Assembly: GCA_964387025.1 (NCBI GenBank)
Contig: CAYLUZ010000008.1
Location: 116,568 to 180,567 of the forward strand
Length of the DNA: 64,000 bases
Origin: PNON01 sp964387025
GTDB lineage: Bacteria; Chloroflexota; Anaerolineae; Anaerolineales; Anaerolineaceae
Reading direction: 5' to 3'
The notes below the pieces were generated by a model, which had not been told where the DNA came from, ran no database searches, and saw nothing but the letters and a program-made list of their open reading frames with translations. Position numbers and translations under genes: made by a program. Positions 33,226 through 41,616 of this stretch are shown here, in pieces. How positions within the stretch are numbered: the first letter of the stretch is position 1; each line of letters starts with the position of its first letter.

Positions 33226-35248
33226 ATGGAGTTAATGATGGGCCAAGGGTGCTGGTGGGGATGGTCGTATTCGTTGGAGAATGAGTATTTGTTGCTGTAG
33301 GAGTTGTAGTTTCTGTTGCTGTAAAAGTCGGTGTATGTGTTGATGATGGTGTTGATGTCGCTGTTTCCGAAGGTACAAGTGTAGGTGTATCAGTACTTGT
33401 GGGTACTGATGTCACTGTCGGAGTCTCAGTTGGCGTTTCTGTAGGTGTAACTGTTGCTGTCGTGGTAAAAGTGGATGAAGGTGTCGGAAGTAATTCAGCA
33501 TCAACTTCATATGCTCCGATGTCGCAGGCAGATCCTTGAGGACGTGGCATTCCACGCTGATCAAAGGCGATGGTTGTACCGCATCCATTTGTACCTGTAA
33601 CAAGGGCATCAATAGCGGAAGAACCAGTCAGGAGGGGAATTGTTTGTGTATTACCACCGTTAAGTCCGATTGCTCCAAGCAGTGGGTCTATTGAAATGAT
33701 ATTTGAGCAAGTGCTGCCTTCAGGACAATCCTCCTGGATTATGCTATCACTAATTGTTGATATGCTTGAGGAATTATATACTTGTGCCGCAGTAGATGCT
33801 ATGTTACCCCAGAAAATTGTATTATAAATGGCCGGTGTACTATTACCGTTGTGCATACCTCCACCAGTTCCAGAGGAGTTGCCATAGAAGGTTACATTCA
33901 CCATAGATGGACTGCTATCATCATTTAGCATACCTCCACCATTCCAGGCTGAAGTATTCCCATAAAAGGTCACATTTATTAGGGATGGGCTGCTAAGAAA
34001 CCTGTTAGCCATGCCTCCGCCATAATTCTGCGCCTTATTATCGCTGAAGGACACGTTTGTCAGGATTGGATCACTGTTATCGTTGTACATTCCACCGGCG
34101 AAATCATCCGAGTAGTTGCCTCTGAAAGCAACATTGGTCAAAGTTGGATCGCTGTCTTTGTTGTACATACCAGCACCTTTATCCTGTGGATTAGATCCGA
34201 TTGCAAAACCCGCAGTTATGGTAACGCCATCCAGGATTGCGCCGGATGCGCCGGTGACGACATGTAGACTATTTCCATTATTTCCAGTGACTGAATTTAT
34301 ATCTGTTACCACCGGTGACTGGGAGTCATCATTGTTGATATCTCCGCTTAAGATTGTGGCATTTGCTGCCAGATCACGGTCATTCCGGACAATCTCATTT
34401 CCAAAGAAGCCACCATAAATGGCTACACCATTCTTCAATTGGAAAGTATCGGTATTTAGAAGACCGGGGGTGTATTTTCCTGCAGCGGCCCAGATTTCAT
34501 CACCATTATTCGCATTGGTAAGAGCAAATTGGAGAATGCACGCATTCTCCCAGTCAGAGCAATCATTTGAGCCCACCCCGACAGGTTTTACATAAAGTAC
34601 TGCAGGTGCGGCAGTAGGGACAAGGGTGGGAGTGGCAGTTTCTGTTGGAGTCGGTGTCGCTGTCTCAGTAGCTGTAGGTGATGAACCATCGGAGAAATTG
34701 ACATTAATAGTATAGGATCCTTGTCCATCTCTCGCCGTAGCGACTTCAATAAATAGATCATCACCAGAATTAACCTGGAATTCCACTTGAGAATCTGTCC
34801 CATGTGTGAGGAAATCGAAATCATCATTGCAGGAATCTGCGGGGTCTGCTGTAAAGGGAGGCCAATCTGATGGGTCTTGTGGATCCATTCCAGCGGGTGG
34901 CTGCCAAACACCCAGTACTGTGTCGGTAGTGCTGCCAAAAGTATCCACAGTTAATATGCCATTTGCAACTGGAATATATCTATACCAAACAGACCCATAT
35001 CCTTGATCCGTTGGACCTAAACATGAAAAATAGGGGTCAGATGCAGCGGTTGTATCATCTGTGTTATCTCCTGCATCGGAATATGGAAAAGGTGGGTTTA
35101 CATTTTTATGCGTGTACCATGGGTCATTTATTGACTGGACTCCCAACGGAGCTGCCTGGACAGGTTTTGAATGGGTATTTATCGGGGAAAAAAATTGACT
35201 AATTATGATGAAAGAAGAAATTATTACTCGTGTAAAATTTTTTATCAT
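31937..35248 (-). CDS. Large secreted beta-helix protein with three C-terminal repeat domains
   Basis: 1,103 residues from the ATG at 35248 (GGAG, spacing 7), not the ATG 15 bases upstream. Signal peptide about 1-33. N-terminal beta domain (about 35-185; GSVWYRYIPVANG, DLFIEVATARDGQGSYTI) like pre-peptidase C-terminal domains. A Thr/Pro linker precedes a parallel beta-helix (about 215-585; AGMYNKDSDPTLTNVAF-type turns) ending in DQRGMPRPQGSACDIGAYE, the choice-of-anchor Q signature. Then a long Thr/Pro/Ser stalk, and three near-identical 160-residue units (YAYNLVQTGNYGSQTLANC, YIRIYLDDVLVAGKYT, GGGINFDLLTL) with Thr/Pro linkers. It is likely a cell-surface adhesin or carbohydrate-binding protein; the ligand is unknown. 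Confidence 0.85.
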   Translation of the reverse strand: MIKNFTRVIISSFIIISQFFSPINTHSKPVQAAPLGVQSINDPWYTHKNVNPPFPYSDAGDNTDDTTAASDPYFSCLGPTDQGYGSVWYRYIPVANGILTVDTFGSTTDTVLGVWQPPAGMDPQDPSDWPPFTADPADSCNDDFDFLTHGTDSQVEFQVNSGDDLFIEVATARDGQGSYTINVNFSDGSSPTATETATPTPTETATPTLVPTAAPAVLYVKPVGVGSNDCSDWENACILQFALTNANNGDEIWAAAGKYTPGLLNTDTFQLKNGVAIYGGFFGNEIVRNDRDLAANATILSGDINNDDSQSPVVTDINSVTGNNGNSLHVVTGASGAILDGVTITAGFAIGSNPQDKGAGMYNKDSDPTLTNVAFRGNYSDDFAGGMYNDNSDPILTNVSFSDNKAQNYGGGMANRFLSSPSLINVTFYGNTSAWNGGGMLNDDSSPSMVNVTFYGNSSGTGGGMHNGNSTPAIYNTIFWGNIASTAAQVYNSSSISTISDSIIQEDCPEGSTCSNIISIDPLLGAIGLNGGNTQTIPLLTGSSAIDALVTGTNGCGTTIAFDQRGMPRPQGSACDIGAYEVDAELLPTPSSTFTTTATVTPTETPTETPTVTSVPTSTDTPTLVPSETATSTPSSTHTPTFTATETTTPTATNTHSPTNTTIPTSTLGPSLTPSPLYAYNLVQTGNFGSQTLANCRVLGYASKVSGSTGTVYIRIYLDDVLVAGKYTAKGGGINFDLLTLNGNPFSIDVAHNIKLMAILENSLPYYLINSTTGGPGGTITCSGTVPTATPVNTSVPPSSTPIGPTATPVTPTSVPPTATTAPSSTPGGPTATPRPPYAYNLVQTGNYGSQTLANCRVLGYANKVSGTTGTVYIRIYLDDVLVAGKYTLKGGGINFDLLTLPGNPFTIDVAHNIKLMAILENSLPYYLINSSTGVPGGTITCSASAVTATPVNTSIPPSSTPVGPSATPVTPTSVPPTATTAPSSTPGGPTATPRPLYAYNLVQSGNYGSQTLANCRAIGYANKVSGTTGTVYIRIYLDDVLVAGKYTAKGGGINFDLLTLPGNPFTTGIQHNVKLMAFLENGQPYYLINSSTHEPGGLLTCE

Positions 35249-35426
35249 GAAGCAGCTCCGCATATTGATAGATTAATGGGATGTGGTTTTAGAATCTAAC
35301 ATCATTAATTTAGCAATATTTGGATCTAATTCCAGTAAAGACAGGGTAAAGATAAGCGGAAGTAGCCGTAAATATTCGATGTATCAGTAATGACACGAAT
35401 TGTGTTTGCTTGAGTGAAAGAGAGAA

Positions 35427-36422
35427 TTATCCAGGTTTTTCGTGGGAATCAGCTTCAAAAACATCCCAATAACCTTTATCCAGTTCATTGTCCGCCAGGT
35501 GGGCATAGCGCTGGGTGACTGCAATATTTTTGTGTCTGGCAAGGTCCTGGGCCAGCTTGAGATTGCCAGAAGATTGCAATACCCGGGTCACAAAATAATG
35601 CCGGAAGGAATGGGGTGTAATGGATCCCACGGCATCCTTACCAAGGATATTTTCCACCCATTCTGACACAATATTTCGCCCGGTAGTCGTTGTCATAGGT
35701 TTGATCTTCTTGCCGGCACCCTTATCATGCCTGGCGAAGATGGGCAGGGCACCCATGTTCTTGCCGGCCTGGCGGTCCAGGTCTGCGCGTAGTTGAAGAT
35801 ATTCTTTCAGGGCATTTTGAGCCCTGCGTGAGAATCGAACAATAGCCTCACGATTGCCTTTCCCGATCACTTGAGCGCGTCCTTCATTCCAATCCATGTC
35901 TCCTCGAATGAGATTACAGGCTTCGTGAACCCGTAAACCGGTTTCTCCAAGAGTGAGCAGAAAAGCTTTATCGCGTAATAAGCGCAGCTTTTCATTAAGT
36001 TCAGTTTCATCGGAGATTGGATACGATTCTACAGAATCAAGAACTGTAGCGATGGCATCTTTTGGGAATTGCGGTAATCGTATTCCCGGTTTCCTGGCTC
36101 TTTGTTTGATTAATAATCGAATTTTTTGCAGATTGATCGTTGTTGAATTGTTTGCAGAAAGATATTCAAAAAAGCCTGTGATCGCTGTCAGATAAAGCCT
36201 TTCTGTAGAGGGAGCATGGAATTTTAATGATTGAATTGACCAGGATATCGTGTCTTCCGATAAGTCTTTCACCGGCAGGTTCTGTGGATCCAAATGATGT
36301 GATTCGACAACAGACGAAAAATGTTCCAGGGCTTTACGATAAGTAAGGTGTGTATTTTCGCTGCGCGAATGTTGAACCATTTGCAAATATGCTTCTATGG
36401 CAGAAGATAACATTAATGGCAT
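35427..36422 (-). CDS. Tyrosine recombinase/integrase (XerC/D-like)
   Basis: 331 residues. N-terminal SAM-like core-binding domain (about 5-100; AIEAYLQMVQHSRSENTH) and a C-terminal catalytic domain with the conserved set: Arg in GETGLRVHEACNL, Lys in VIGKGNREAIVRF, HSFRHYFVTR (His-x-x-Arg), ARHKN and the nucleophile Tyr in TQRYAHL. The size and domain order fit Xer-type recombinases or short integrases. It has a perfect consensus promoter and a strong ribosome site (AAGGAG, spacing 7), unusual for a chromosome-dimer resolvase. It lies on the 5' side of the tRNA-Leu, outside the cargo segment at 37.2-41.6 kb, so it is only circumstantially linked to that island. Confidence 0.88.
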   Translation of the reverse strand: MPLMLSSAIEAYLQMVQHSRSENTHLTYRKALEHFSSVVESHHLDPQNLPVKDLSEDTISWSIQSLKFHAPSTERLYLTAITGFFEYLSANNSTTINLQKIRLLIKQRARKPGIRLPQFPKDAIATVLDSVESYPISDETELNEKLRLLRDKAFLLTLGETGLRVHEACNLIRGDMDWNEGRAQVIGKGNREAIVRFSRRAQNALKEYLQLRADLDRQAGKNMGALPIFARHDKGAGKKIKPMTTTTGRNIVSEWVENILGKDAVGSITPHSFRHYFVTRVLQSSGNLKLAQDLARHKNIAVTQRYAHLADNELDKGYWDVFEADSHEKPG

Positions 36423-36469
36423 TTTGTTTCTCCTTATCCTTGCTTATGATAATAGTACTTATCGAAACC

Positions 36470-36498
36470 ATTATATAAAATAAGAAAATATTTGTCAA
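36470..36498 (-). promoter_or_regulatory. Perfect consensus sigma70 promoter of the recombinase gene
   Basis: Minus strand: TTGACA (36493-36498), 17-base spacer, TATAAT (36470-36475), 12/12 match. Predicted start near 36463 gives a leader of about 40 bases. A run of C/G-rich bases lies just upstream. Confidence 0.8.
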
Positions 36499-36568
36499 TA
36501 ACTTCCCCTCCCCCGTATTTTCTTTCTTCTATTTGGTTATTTGTGCTGGAATTACAAAAGATGAGAGA

Positions 36569-36982
36569 TTATTGAGCCTTATATTTATCCCACGCGCCTA
36601 TCCATGGTGTTCCAATTCTAGAGCGTTCTGTCACTTTGACGTTAGATAACTTTTGCCCGATCTTTGCTGACCATAGAGCGATCGTTGGCCAATCTCCTAC
36701 TTTCAGAGCATTTAGTATTTCACGTCCTAGCTGCCCTGCCCAACCCCATTCCATCCGGAATCGGTCAGCTTTTACCCAATAATCTCGTTTTTCCCAGGGA
36801 GCCACCGTTTGTTCTATATTGGTATCTATAGCAACCAGGCTGAGGCCAATGAAGGCAACTAAATCATAGCTATGCGCATCAGGCTCTTTTTGTTTCATTA
36901 ATTCCCTTAAAGCGGCTACTATTCCCCGCGTGAACGCATTTCTTTCTTTGCCTGGACCGCTCGTGTTGATTACTCTGGACAA
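36569..36982 (-). CDS. Conserved-looking hypothetical protein
   Basis: 137 residues, soluble, no signal peptide or membrane segment. It is Trp/Lys/Arg-rich in its second half (REILNALKVGDWPTIALWSA, GTPWIGAWDKYKAQ). A basic N-terminus (SGPGKERNAFTRGIVAALREL) precedes a hydrophobic helix YDLVAFIGLSLVAI. I do not recognise a family. It lies between the recombinase gene and the tRNA-Leu on the minus strand. Codon use looks like that of neighbouring chromosomal genes, so it is probably real. Confidence 0.55.
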   Translation of the reverse strand: MSRVINTSGPGKERNAFTRGIVAALRELMKQKEPDAHSYDLVAFIGLSLVAIDTNIEQTVAPWEKRDYWVKADRFRMEWGWAGQLGREILNALKVGDWPTIALWSAKIGQKLSNVKVTERSRIGTPWIGAWDKYKAQ

Positions 36983-37033
36983 TTTAATCTCTCCAACATT
37001 GAATATGGTTATTATATCTGAGACCGGGCTTTA

Positions 37034-37062
37034 TTGACTAGCTACTTTCTTGCGCTTATAAT
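37034..37062 (+). promoter_or_regulatory. Promoter of tRNA-Leu
   Basis: TTGACT (37034-37039, 5/6), 17-base spacer, perfect TATAAT (37057-37062). Predicted start is near 37069, five bases before the mature tRNA end. Confidence 0.75.
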
Positions 37063-37073
37063 TCCACTTCGTC

Positions 37074-37158
37074 GGGGAAGTGCTGGAATTGGCAGACAGG
37101 CATGACTTAGGATCATGTGCCGCAAGGCGTGGGGGTTCAAGTCCCCCCTTCCCCACCA
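37074..37158 (+). tRNA. tRNA-Leu, anticodon UAG, CCA encoded
   Basis: 85 bases including genomic CCA. The acceptor stem GGGGAAG pairs perfectly with CTTCCCC. Anticodon stem CATGA/TCATG encloses the loop CTTAGGA, anticodon TAG at 37108-37110. A class II variable arm (GCC-GCAA-GGC) and a GGGGG/CCCCC T-stem with TTCAAGT loop are present. Leu identity follows from anticodon and long variable arm. It is intact and has its own promoter. Its 3' part is duplicated, in decayed form, at 41560-41617. Confidence 0.97.
37101..37158 (+). repeat. Left copy of att-like direct repeat (3' part of tRNA-Leu)
   Basis: 58 bases from the anticodon stem to the CCA end. They align without gaps to 41560-41617 with 45 identical positions; the last 15 bases before the final one are almost unchanged. 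Tyrosine-recombinase islands typically use tRNA 3' ends as attachment sites, leaving such duplications. Confidence 0.7.
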
Positions 37159-37442
37159 TACATAAATCAAGCACAATTGTTCGAAATTTACTCAAAAATC
37201 GGGCAATTTTGCTTTAAAATGTCTGAAATTTCCTCCAATAAATACTAGACTTACCATGTAATAACGTGAATAAGGCTAGAATAACAGGTGGAAATTTACC
37301 GAGTCAATTTACCAAGCTTACCAATGTTTATATGTGCAGAAAATTTAGGTTAAAGCAAAAGCTCTAAAAGGTTTTCGGAGGATACTTTTATATTTCTTGT
37401 ATAATAAATACAAAATAAGTTGCAGTGAAAATCGAGGAAAAT
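37159..37442 (+). other. 284-base A+T-rich gap at the start of the island
   Basis: No open frame with a ribosome site is visible. It contains a TATAAT box at 37400-37405 upstream of the ATPase gene without a recognisable -35. AAATTTACC-type short repeats occur near 37292 and 37307. It may contain recombinase arm sites, but none can be defined. Confidence 0.4.
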
Positions 37443-38603
37443 ATGATTCTAAACAAATTTTCTTATATTGAATTTGAGTCGAAACCAAACGAGTGGAAAT
37501 TCGAAGAATGTACGCTAGGTAAAGTTAACTTAATTGTTGGTAAAAATGCGACAGGAAAATCGAGAACATTAGCCTTATTGCGAAGTCTAGCTGGTTTGAT
37601 TGCTACTTTCGATGTCCTTCCTTTTGAAGAAGGAAAGTACCAAGTGGAATTTAGTAATGGTAAGGAAAGGATTTTCTATAAGATCGAATACCACAATAAA
37701 GTTGTTATTCAAGAGGAATTATCTATCGATAATGAATTAAAACTACGAAGGATAGAAGATGGTTCAGGGGAAATTTATTCTAGTGAGTTTGATAGGTTAA
37801 TTAAATTTCAAATTCAAACCGATAAATTAACACTTGTAGCAAAACGAGACTCCATTCAACATCCTTTTATTGAAGACTTAGTTTTATGGGCGAAAGGTAC
37901 AACATTATTTGAATTCGGCTCACCTTTGGGTAAAGATCAATTAGTTGTCAGAGTGAAAGATTACAACAACCAAGAACCTAAGGAAAAACTAAATATTCAA
38001 GATACCGTGAAAGTAAACAACATCTTTTTAGCAGGCGAAAAAGAATTTGGTCAAAGGTATAAGGATTTAATTACCACAGACATGAAACATATTGGATTTG
38101 GAATAGATGAGGTCGGAATTGATATTGTTGAAGGAATAACTTTTAATAATGCATTTCCAGGTGTATTACCAACACCGGTGTCTGGCATTTTCCTAAAAGA
38201 ACACGATTTACATACAAGGATATACCAACACAATATTTCTCAAGGTATGTTTAGAGCCCTATCTTTATTTATTCAAATCAATTACGGATTATTATCGAAT
38301 ATTTCGACTTGCATATTGGTCGATGACATTGGAGAAGGATTAGACTTTGAAAGGTCAACATCGCTTATTAAAAGATTGGTGGAAATAACCAAAGATACTA
38401 ATATTCAGCTAATTATGTCCACAAACGATAGATTTGTTATGAATACTGTACCTTTAGAGTATTGGTTAATTCTTAATAGAAATGGAGGAAATGTTGAAAA
38501 TTTGAATTACCGAAACTCAAAAGATATGTTCGATGATTTTTTAGACACAGGATTAAATAACTTTGACCTGTTTTCGTCCGGGTATTATAAAAGGGGAAAA
38601 TAG
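37443..38603 (+). CDS. ABC/AAA15-type ATPase, candidate defence sensor (AriA/OLD-like)
   Basis: 386 residues from the ATG at 37443 (GAGG, spacing 5); a GTG 18 bases upstream is less likely. Walker A is GKNATGKS near residue 32. The ABC signature is degenerate, SQGMFRALSL. Walker B CILVDDIGEGLD includes the D-loop, and an H-loop-like STNDRFVMN follows. The order Walker A, long insertion, signature, Walker B matches AAA15/AAA21 RecF/SMC-like ATPases without a coiled coil. These ATPases are paired with TOPRIM or HNH nucleases in OLD, PARIS and Septu defence systems. One base separates its stop from the next ATG. It has no transposase or transporter features. Confidence 0.85.
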   Translation: MILNKFSYIEFESKPNEWKFEECTLGKVNLIVGKNATGKSRTLALLRSLAGLIATFDVLPFEEGKYQVEFSNGKERIFYKIEYHNKVVIQEELSIDNELKLRRIEDGSGEIYSSEFDRLIKFQIQTDKLTLVAKRDSIQHPFIEDLVLWAKGTTLFEFGSPLGKDQLVVRVKDYNNQEPKEKLNIQDTVKVNNIFLAGEKEFGQRYKDLITTDMKHIGFGIDEVGIDIVEGITFNNAFPGVLPTPVSGIFLKEHDLHTRIYQHNISQGMFRALSLFIQINYGLLSNISTCILVDDIGEGLDFERSTSLIKRLVEITKDTNIQLIMSTNDRFVMNTVPLEYWLILNRNGGNVENLNYRNSKDMFDDFLDTGLNNFDLFSSGYYKRGK

Positions 38604-38604
38604 T

Positions 38605-39384
38605 ATGAAGAATGTGGTAATTTTCACAGAAGGAGTTGGGGAACTTATCCTTGTACGATGGTTATTACTTCAATTAATTAATAGTAATGACCTCAGTTTT
38701 GATTGTTACATCTTAAAATCAGATAATATGGAATACTTTCCTTATGAGTTTTCTCCCGATAATTCCATATTACATTTTCGGTTAATTTGTGCTGGTAATG
38801 ATGAAAAAGTCCTCAGTACCATGAAAGAACGAGCTCAATATTTTCTAAATAATGGTTTTGAGGTATTAGGTTTGCGAGATATGTATTCAGAAAGGTATAT
38901 TAATCGATTAAAAAGGATGAATCTACCATCAGGTAAAATTTCTAATACTGTAAATGAATTTTATATAAATAACGATATCACGCTTTTTAATGAGTTCAAG
39001 GATAATCATAAAATACATCTTTTTTATTCGATAATGGAATTAGAAGCTTGGTTTATTGGTTTATATCAAAGTCTCGAAAAAACTTTCCCATTGTTAACTA
39101 TAGACCTCATTAAATCCAAATTGAATTTGGATTTAGCAATTATGGATCCGGAAGAAGTTTGCTTTCATCCTGCTAATAAATTAGGTGAAATACTTCAATT
39201 GGTAAATTACACTTATAAAAAAGAAAAATCAGATTATGAAAAACTAGTTGCGGAAATTAATATTGACGATATATACACTCTACTCAATTCGAATCATTGC
39301 CATAGCTTTACTTCACTAATTTTGGAAATCAATCGAATATATGAAGACTCTCAATTAGCTGTGATTAGCGACCTTGCTCTATAA
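38605..39384 (+). CDS. TOPRIM/DUF4276-like partner of the ATPase
   Basis: 259 residues. N-terminal TOPRIM-like half: VVIFTEGVGELILVRWLL (EG-x-GE acidic motif), followed after about 70 residues by FEVLGLRDMYSE at the position of the second acidic strand. Then MELEAWFIGLYQSLEKTFP, similar to the ExEAWLL segment of DUF4276/DUF4435 proteins. In PARIS, AriB has such a TOPRIM fold and acts as a nuclease released by AriA; OLD nucleases carry the domain in cis. The ATG lies one base after the ATPase stop, so the two are an obligate pair. The acidic set is not fully canonical, so activity is inferred. Confidence 0.65.
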   Translation: MKNVVIFTEGVGELILVRWLLLQLINSNDLSFDCYILKSDNMEYFPYEFSPDNSILHFRLICAGNDEKVLSTMKERAQYFLNNGFEVLGLRDMYSERYINRLKRMNLPSGKISNTVNEFYINNDITLFNEFKDNHKIHLFYSIMELEAWFIGLYQSLEKTFPLLTIDLIKSKLNLDLAIMDPEEVCFHPANKLGEILQLVNYTYKKEKSDYEKLVAEINIDDIYTLLNSNHCHSFTSLILEINRIYEDSQLAVISDLAL

Positions 39385-39449
39385 CCAACCTCAGAATAAT
39401 TTTTTACTTGCTTCAATTTTCATGTTATTCGGTTAATTAGGAGGGAAAA

Positions 39450-40211
39450 ATGGTTGCGTTGAATATAAATTTAGACGTCGGCAATATTGATCCTTTCTGT
39501 CCTTATTGCCAAAGAGAGTTAGAGAAGAAACCCCTATCAAAAAAGAAATGTCCATGTTGCGGGAAGGATATTTATGTTCGGACGCGGCCTTCCGATCGTA
39601 AGAGGATTTTAGTTACTTTAGATCAACTTCCTATTGTTGAAGATCTCTAGACCCAATACCATGCTGCAAAGAAATATGAAAGATATAAGGACGATCCAGA
39701 ATTTAAACGACTAGAAGCGAGCTTACGTGAAAAATGGGGGACACAACCATCTATGTATGATGTAGTATGGGCTTTATGCAACAGAAATGCTATCAAACAT
39801 GCTCAAGAGAATAATTGGGGACTTTGCCGTAATACTAAAATGGAAATGGCTGAAATATTAAATATAGAAAATAAACTAAAACCGGCATTAAGAACATATC
39901 TTGAACTTTGTTATATTGATGTAAACGGACCGAATAACTGCGGATCAATTACCGATGTAGATCTATTAAAAATGTATCCGCCTTTTGATCCAAATGATGG
40001 TTTTTTAGCTCCTGGTATCATCGATCGAATAAAAAAATTGATAACTAAATTATCATTCAGCGAATTTGAAGTGAAAGAATTGTTTATGGAAATTTCGATA
40101 ATGGTTTTTAAGGCAATGAAGCTTCCTTTAAATCCAGAAAATGCTTGGAAAATAATCGAAGTCAAATTAAGTGAAGGCTCTTCATTTTTTTCATTAACTA
40201 CGGAGTCATAA
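39450..40211 (+). pseudogene. Zinc-ribbon protein gene interrupted by one amber codon
   Basis: An ATG at 39450 with GGAGG upstream opens a frame of 253 codons that is continuous except for TAG at 39648-39650. The N-terminal part (66 codons) holds two CxxC knuckles, CPYC and CPCC, in a zinc ribbon followed by KDIYVRTRPSDRKR. The downstream part (residues 68-253; YKDDPEFKRLEASLREKWG, then helical) keeps the same frame and good coding character. A second start at 39753 has no good ribosome site. TAG is a normal stop elsewhere in the window, so recoding is unlikely; recent nonsense mutation fits best. Function unknown; similar ribbons occur in phage and island genes. Confidence 0.7.
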
Positions 40212-40341
40212 ATTTGTAACCACATTCCAGTCAACTTATTGAACATACGAGATTTGATCTACGTTCACAACTTTTTGTAAAAATGTTTCCTAGCTGAGTC
40301 GGTACCCTGGAAAGATGCATTTTGAAAGGGATAGCATTCAC

Positions 40342-41349
40342 ATGAAATTATTTAGAGAATATATATATAAGATTGGTAGACAATGGATCATAATTGTTAC
40401 TTTTTTATTTGGATTAACAGATTTATTTAATCTTGACAATATTCCTCCCGAGTTTCAGTTATTAGGTTTCATCTTTTATACATATTGGATAAAGCTAATA
40501 ATTTATATTATTGTCCTAATATATGCCACTTTCACAATTTTTCGCGAAAATAAAAAGGAAAATTTGAGGTTAATAGCTGAATTAAATACAATAAAGACAA
40601 GTAAACCTGAATTAGATTTATTTTTCCAGGGTGAAATAAAATCGGTTAAAGAAATAAATATTTATGTTGATAAATTTCCCCCTCCAATTGATATTGAAAA
40701 AGAACTAGAGCCGATAAAATTGGAATTACGAAACAGAACAATAATGAATGCAGAACGTAAAGGGGATCCTTTCCCATTTCTCCTCTCGCGTAGTAATTCC
40801 ATAGCGGCCGATCCACACCTTTTAGAATATAAAAGATATTTTCAAAGAGTCTGGAACCATAATGCTAATAAAGCTCGTTATAGATCTATTCAAATTTCCC
40901 TAAAGAATAATGGACATAGCAAGGCCACAAACATAAAAATCACGATATGTATTCCAAACTTGGGTTATATTTGGGATCCCAATACTAGAGAGAAATGGTT
41001 TTTCGACCAAATTGAACCAACCAAACCTGAGAGATTTCCTAATTCTGCCAACCTTGGCCTTTCCATGATTTCAAAAACTTTTATTGACCCAATTGGATCA
41101 ATTAATACCCACAAAGATATTAACGGCCCAATTTATAGCGATAAAAATAAAGAAATTACTTATGAAGCAGATTTACTTCTCCATACAAAGTCTGAGACCA
41201 GATTCCACCCCATAGAGATATTTATTAATCAGGAAGTATTGGATAAAAAAATAGAGATCAGCTATTCAATTATTTGTGAGGAAATTTCAGAGCCACAAAC
41301 TGGTTCGTTATTTGTTATCTTCAAAGAAGCTGATATTCAGCTGACCTAA
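40342..41349 (+). CDS. Two-helix membrane protein, unknown, in island
   Basis: 335 residues from the ATG at 40342 (AAAGG about 9 bases upstream); an ATG at 40315 is an alternative. Two membrane segments near the N-terminus (WIIIVTFLFGLTDLF and WIKLIIYIIVLIYATFTIF) are followed by a soluble, mostly beta domain with no motif I recognise (ISLKNNGHSKATNIKITICI, EITYEADLLLHTKSE). The helix pair plus globular domain resembles membrane effectors or sensors of defence loci, but that is only an analogy. It is A+T-rich like the rest of the island. Confidence 0.6.
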   Translation: MKLFREYIYKIGRQWIIIVTFLFGLTDLFNLDNIPPEFQLLGFIFYTYWIKLIIYIIVLIYATFTIFRENKKENLRLIAELNTIKTSKPELDLFFQGEIKSVKEINIYVDKFPPPIDIEKELEPIKLELRNRTIMNAERKGDPFPFLLSRSNSIAADPHLLEYKRYFQRVWNHNANKARYRSIQISLKNNGHSKATNIKITICIPNLGYIWDPNTREKWFFDQIEPTKPERFPNSANLGLSMISKTFIDPIGSINTHKDINGPIYSDKNKEITYEADLLLHTKSETRFHPIEIFINQEVLDKKIEISYSIICEEISEPQTGSLFVIFKEADIQLT

Positions 41350-41536
41350 GTACTGAGAAACTTCTATGAAGGTGAGATTCCCTTTTCCAATAGAACTTTC
41401 GAAAACCACAAGTCTTATTTTAAAAATCACATTTTACAAAAAGCAATATAAGAAGTTTGTTAATAATGGTGTTTTTATTACACAGTTAGCCCTAAAAAGG
41501 TATATTCTTGGTACAATTGGTACGCTTTTAACAAAC
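41350..41536 (+). other. Non-coding end of the island
   Basis: A short frame at 41366-41557 exists but has no ribosome site and a composition unlike protein. It runs into the tRNA remnant. I see no gene here; this is the right junction of the island. Confidence 0.5.
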
Positions 41537-41616
41537 TGGGAAGAGTGTAGTAACTAAATTCTGACTTGGGATCATATGTCACAAGACGAGAGGGTTAAAA
41601 TACCCCCTTCCCCACC
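41537..41616 (+). pseudogene. Degenerate second copy of tRNA-Leu
   Basis: Positions 41537-41543 (TGGGAAG) and 41607-41613 (CTTCCCC) form a near-perfect acceptor stem. The anticodon loop reads CTTGGGA in place of CTTAGGA. The variable arm and T-arm are still aligned to the intact tRNA but with broken pairs (GAGGGTTAAAATACCCC). The 5' half is shortened by about 4-5 bases. It cannot form a functional tRNA and sits 34 bases upstream of the real trigger-factor start. Confidence 0.75.

Noticed and set aside
36569..37158. Recombinase plus hypothetical gene as part of the tRNA-flanked island
   Set aside because: Both lie on the 5' side of the tRNA, outside the duplicated ends, and their base composition matches the chromosome more than the island.
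39648..39650. Amber codon read as pyrrolysine or suppressed stop
   Set aside because: TAG ends several ordinary genes here (secD, the MglB-like gene, the triad phosphatase, the island ATPase, orfA), and no pyl genes are present, so ordinary nonsense mutation is more likely.
41366..41557. 63-codon frame before the tRNA remnant
   Set aside because: No ribosome site, and it runs into the decayed tRNA. Probably non-coding.
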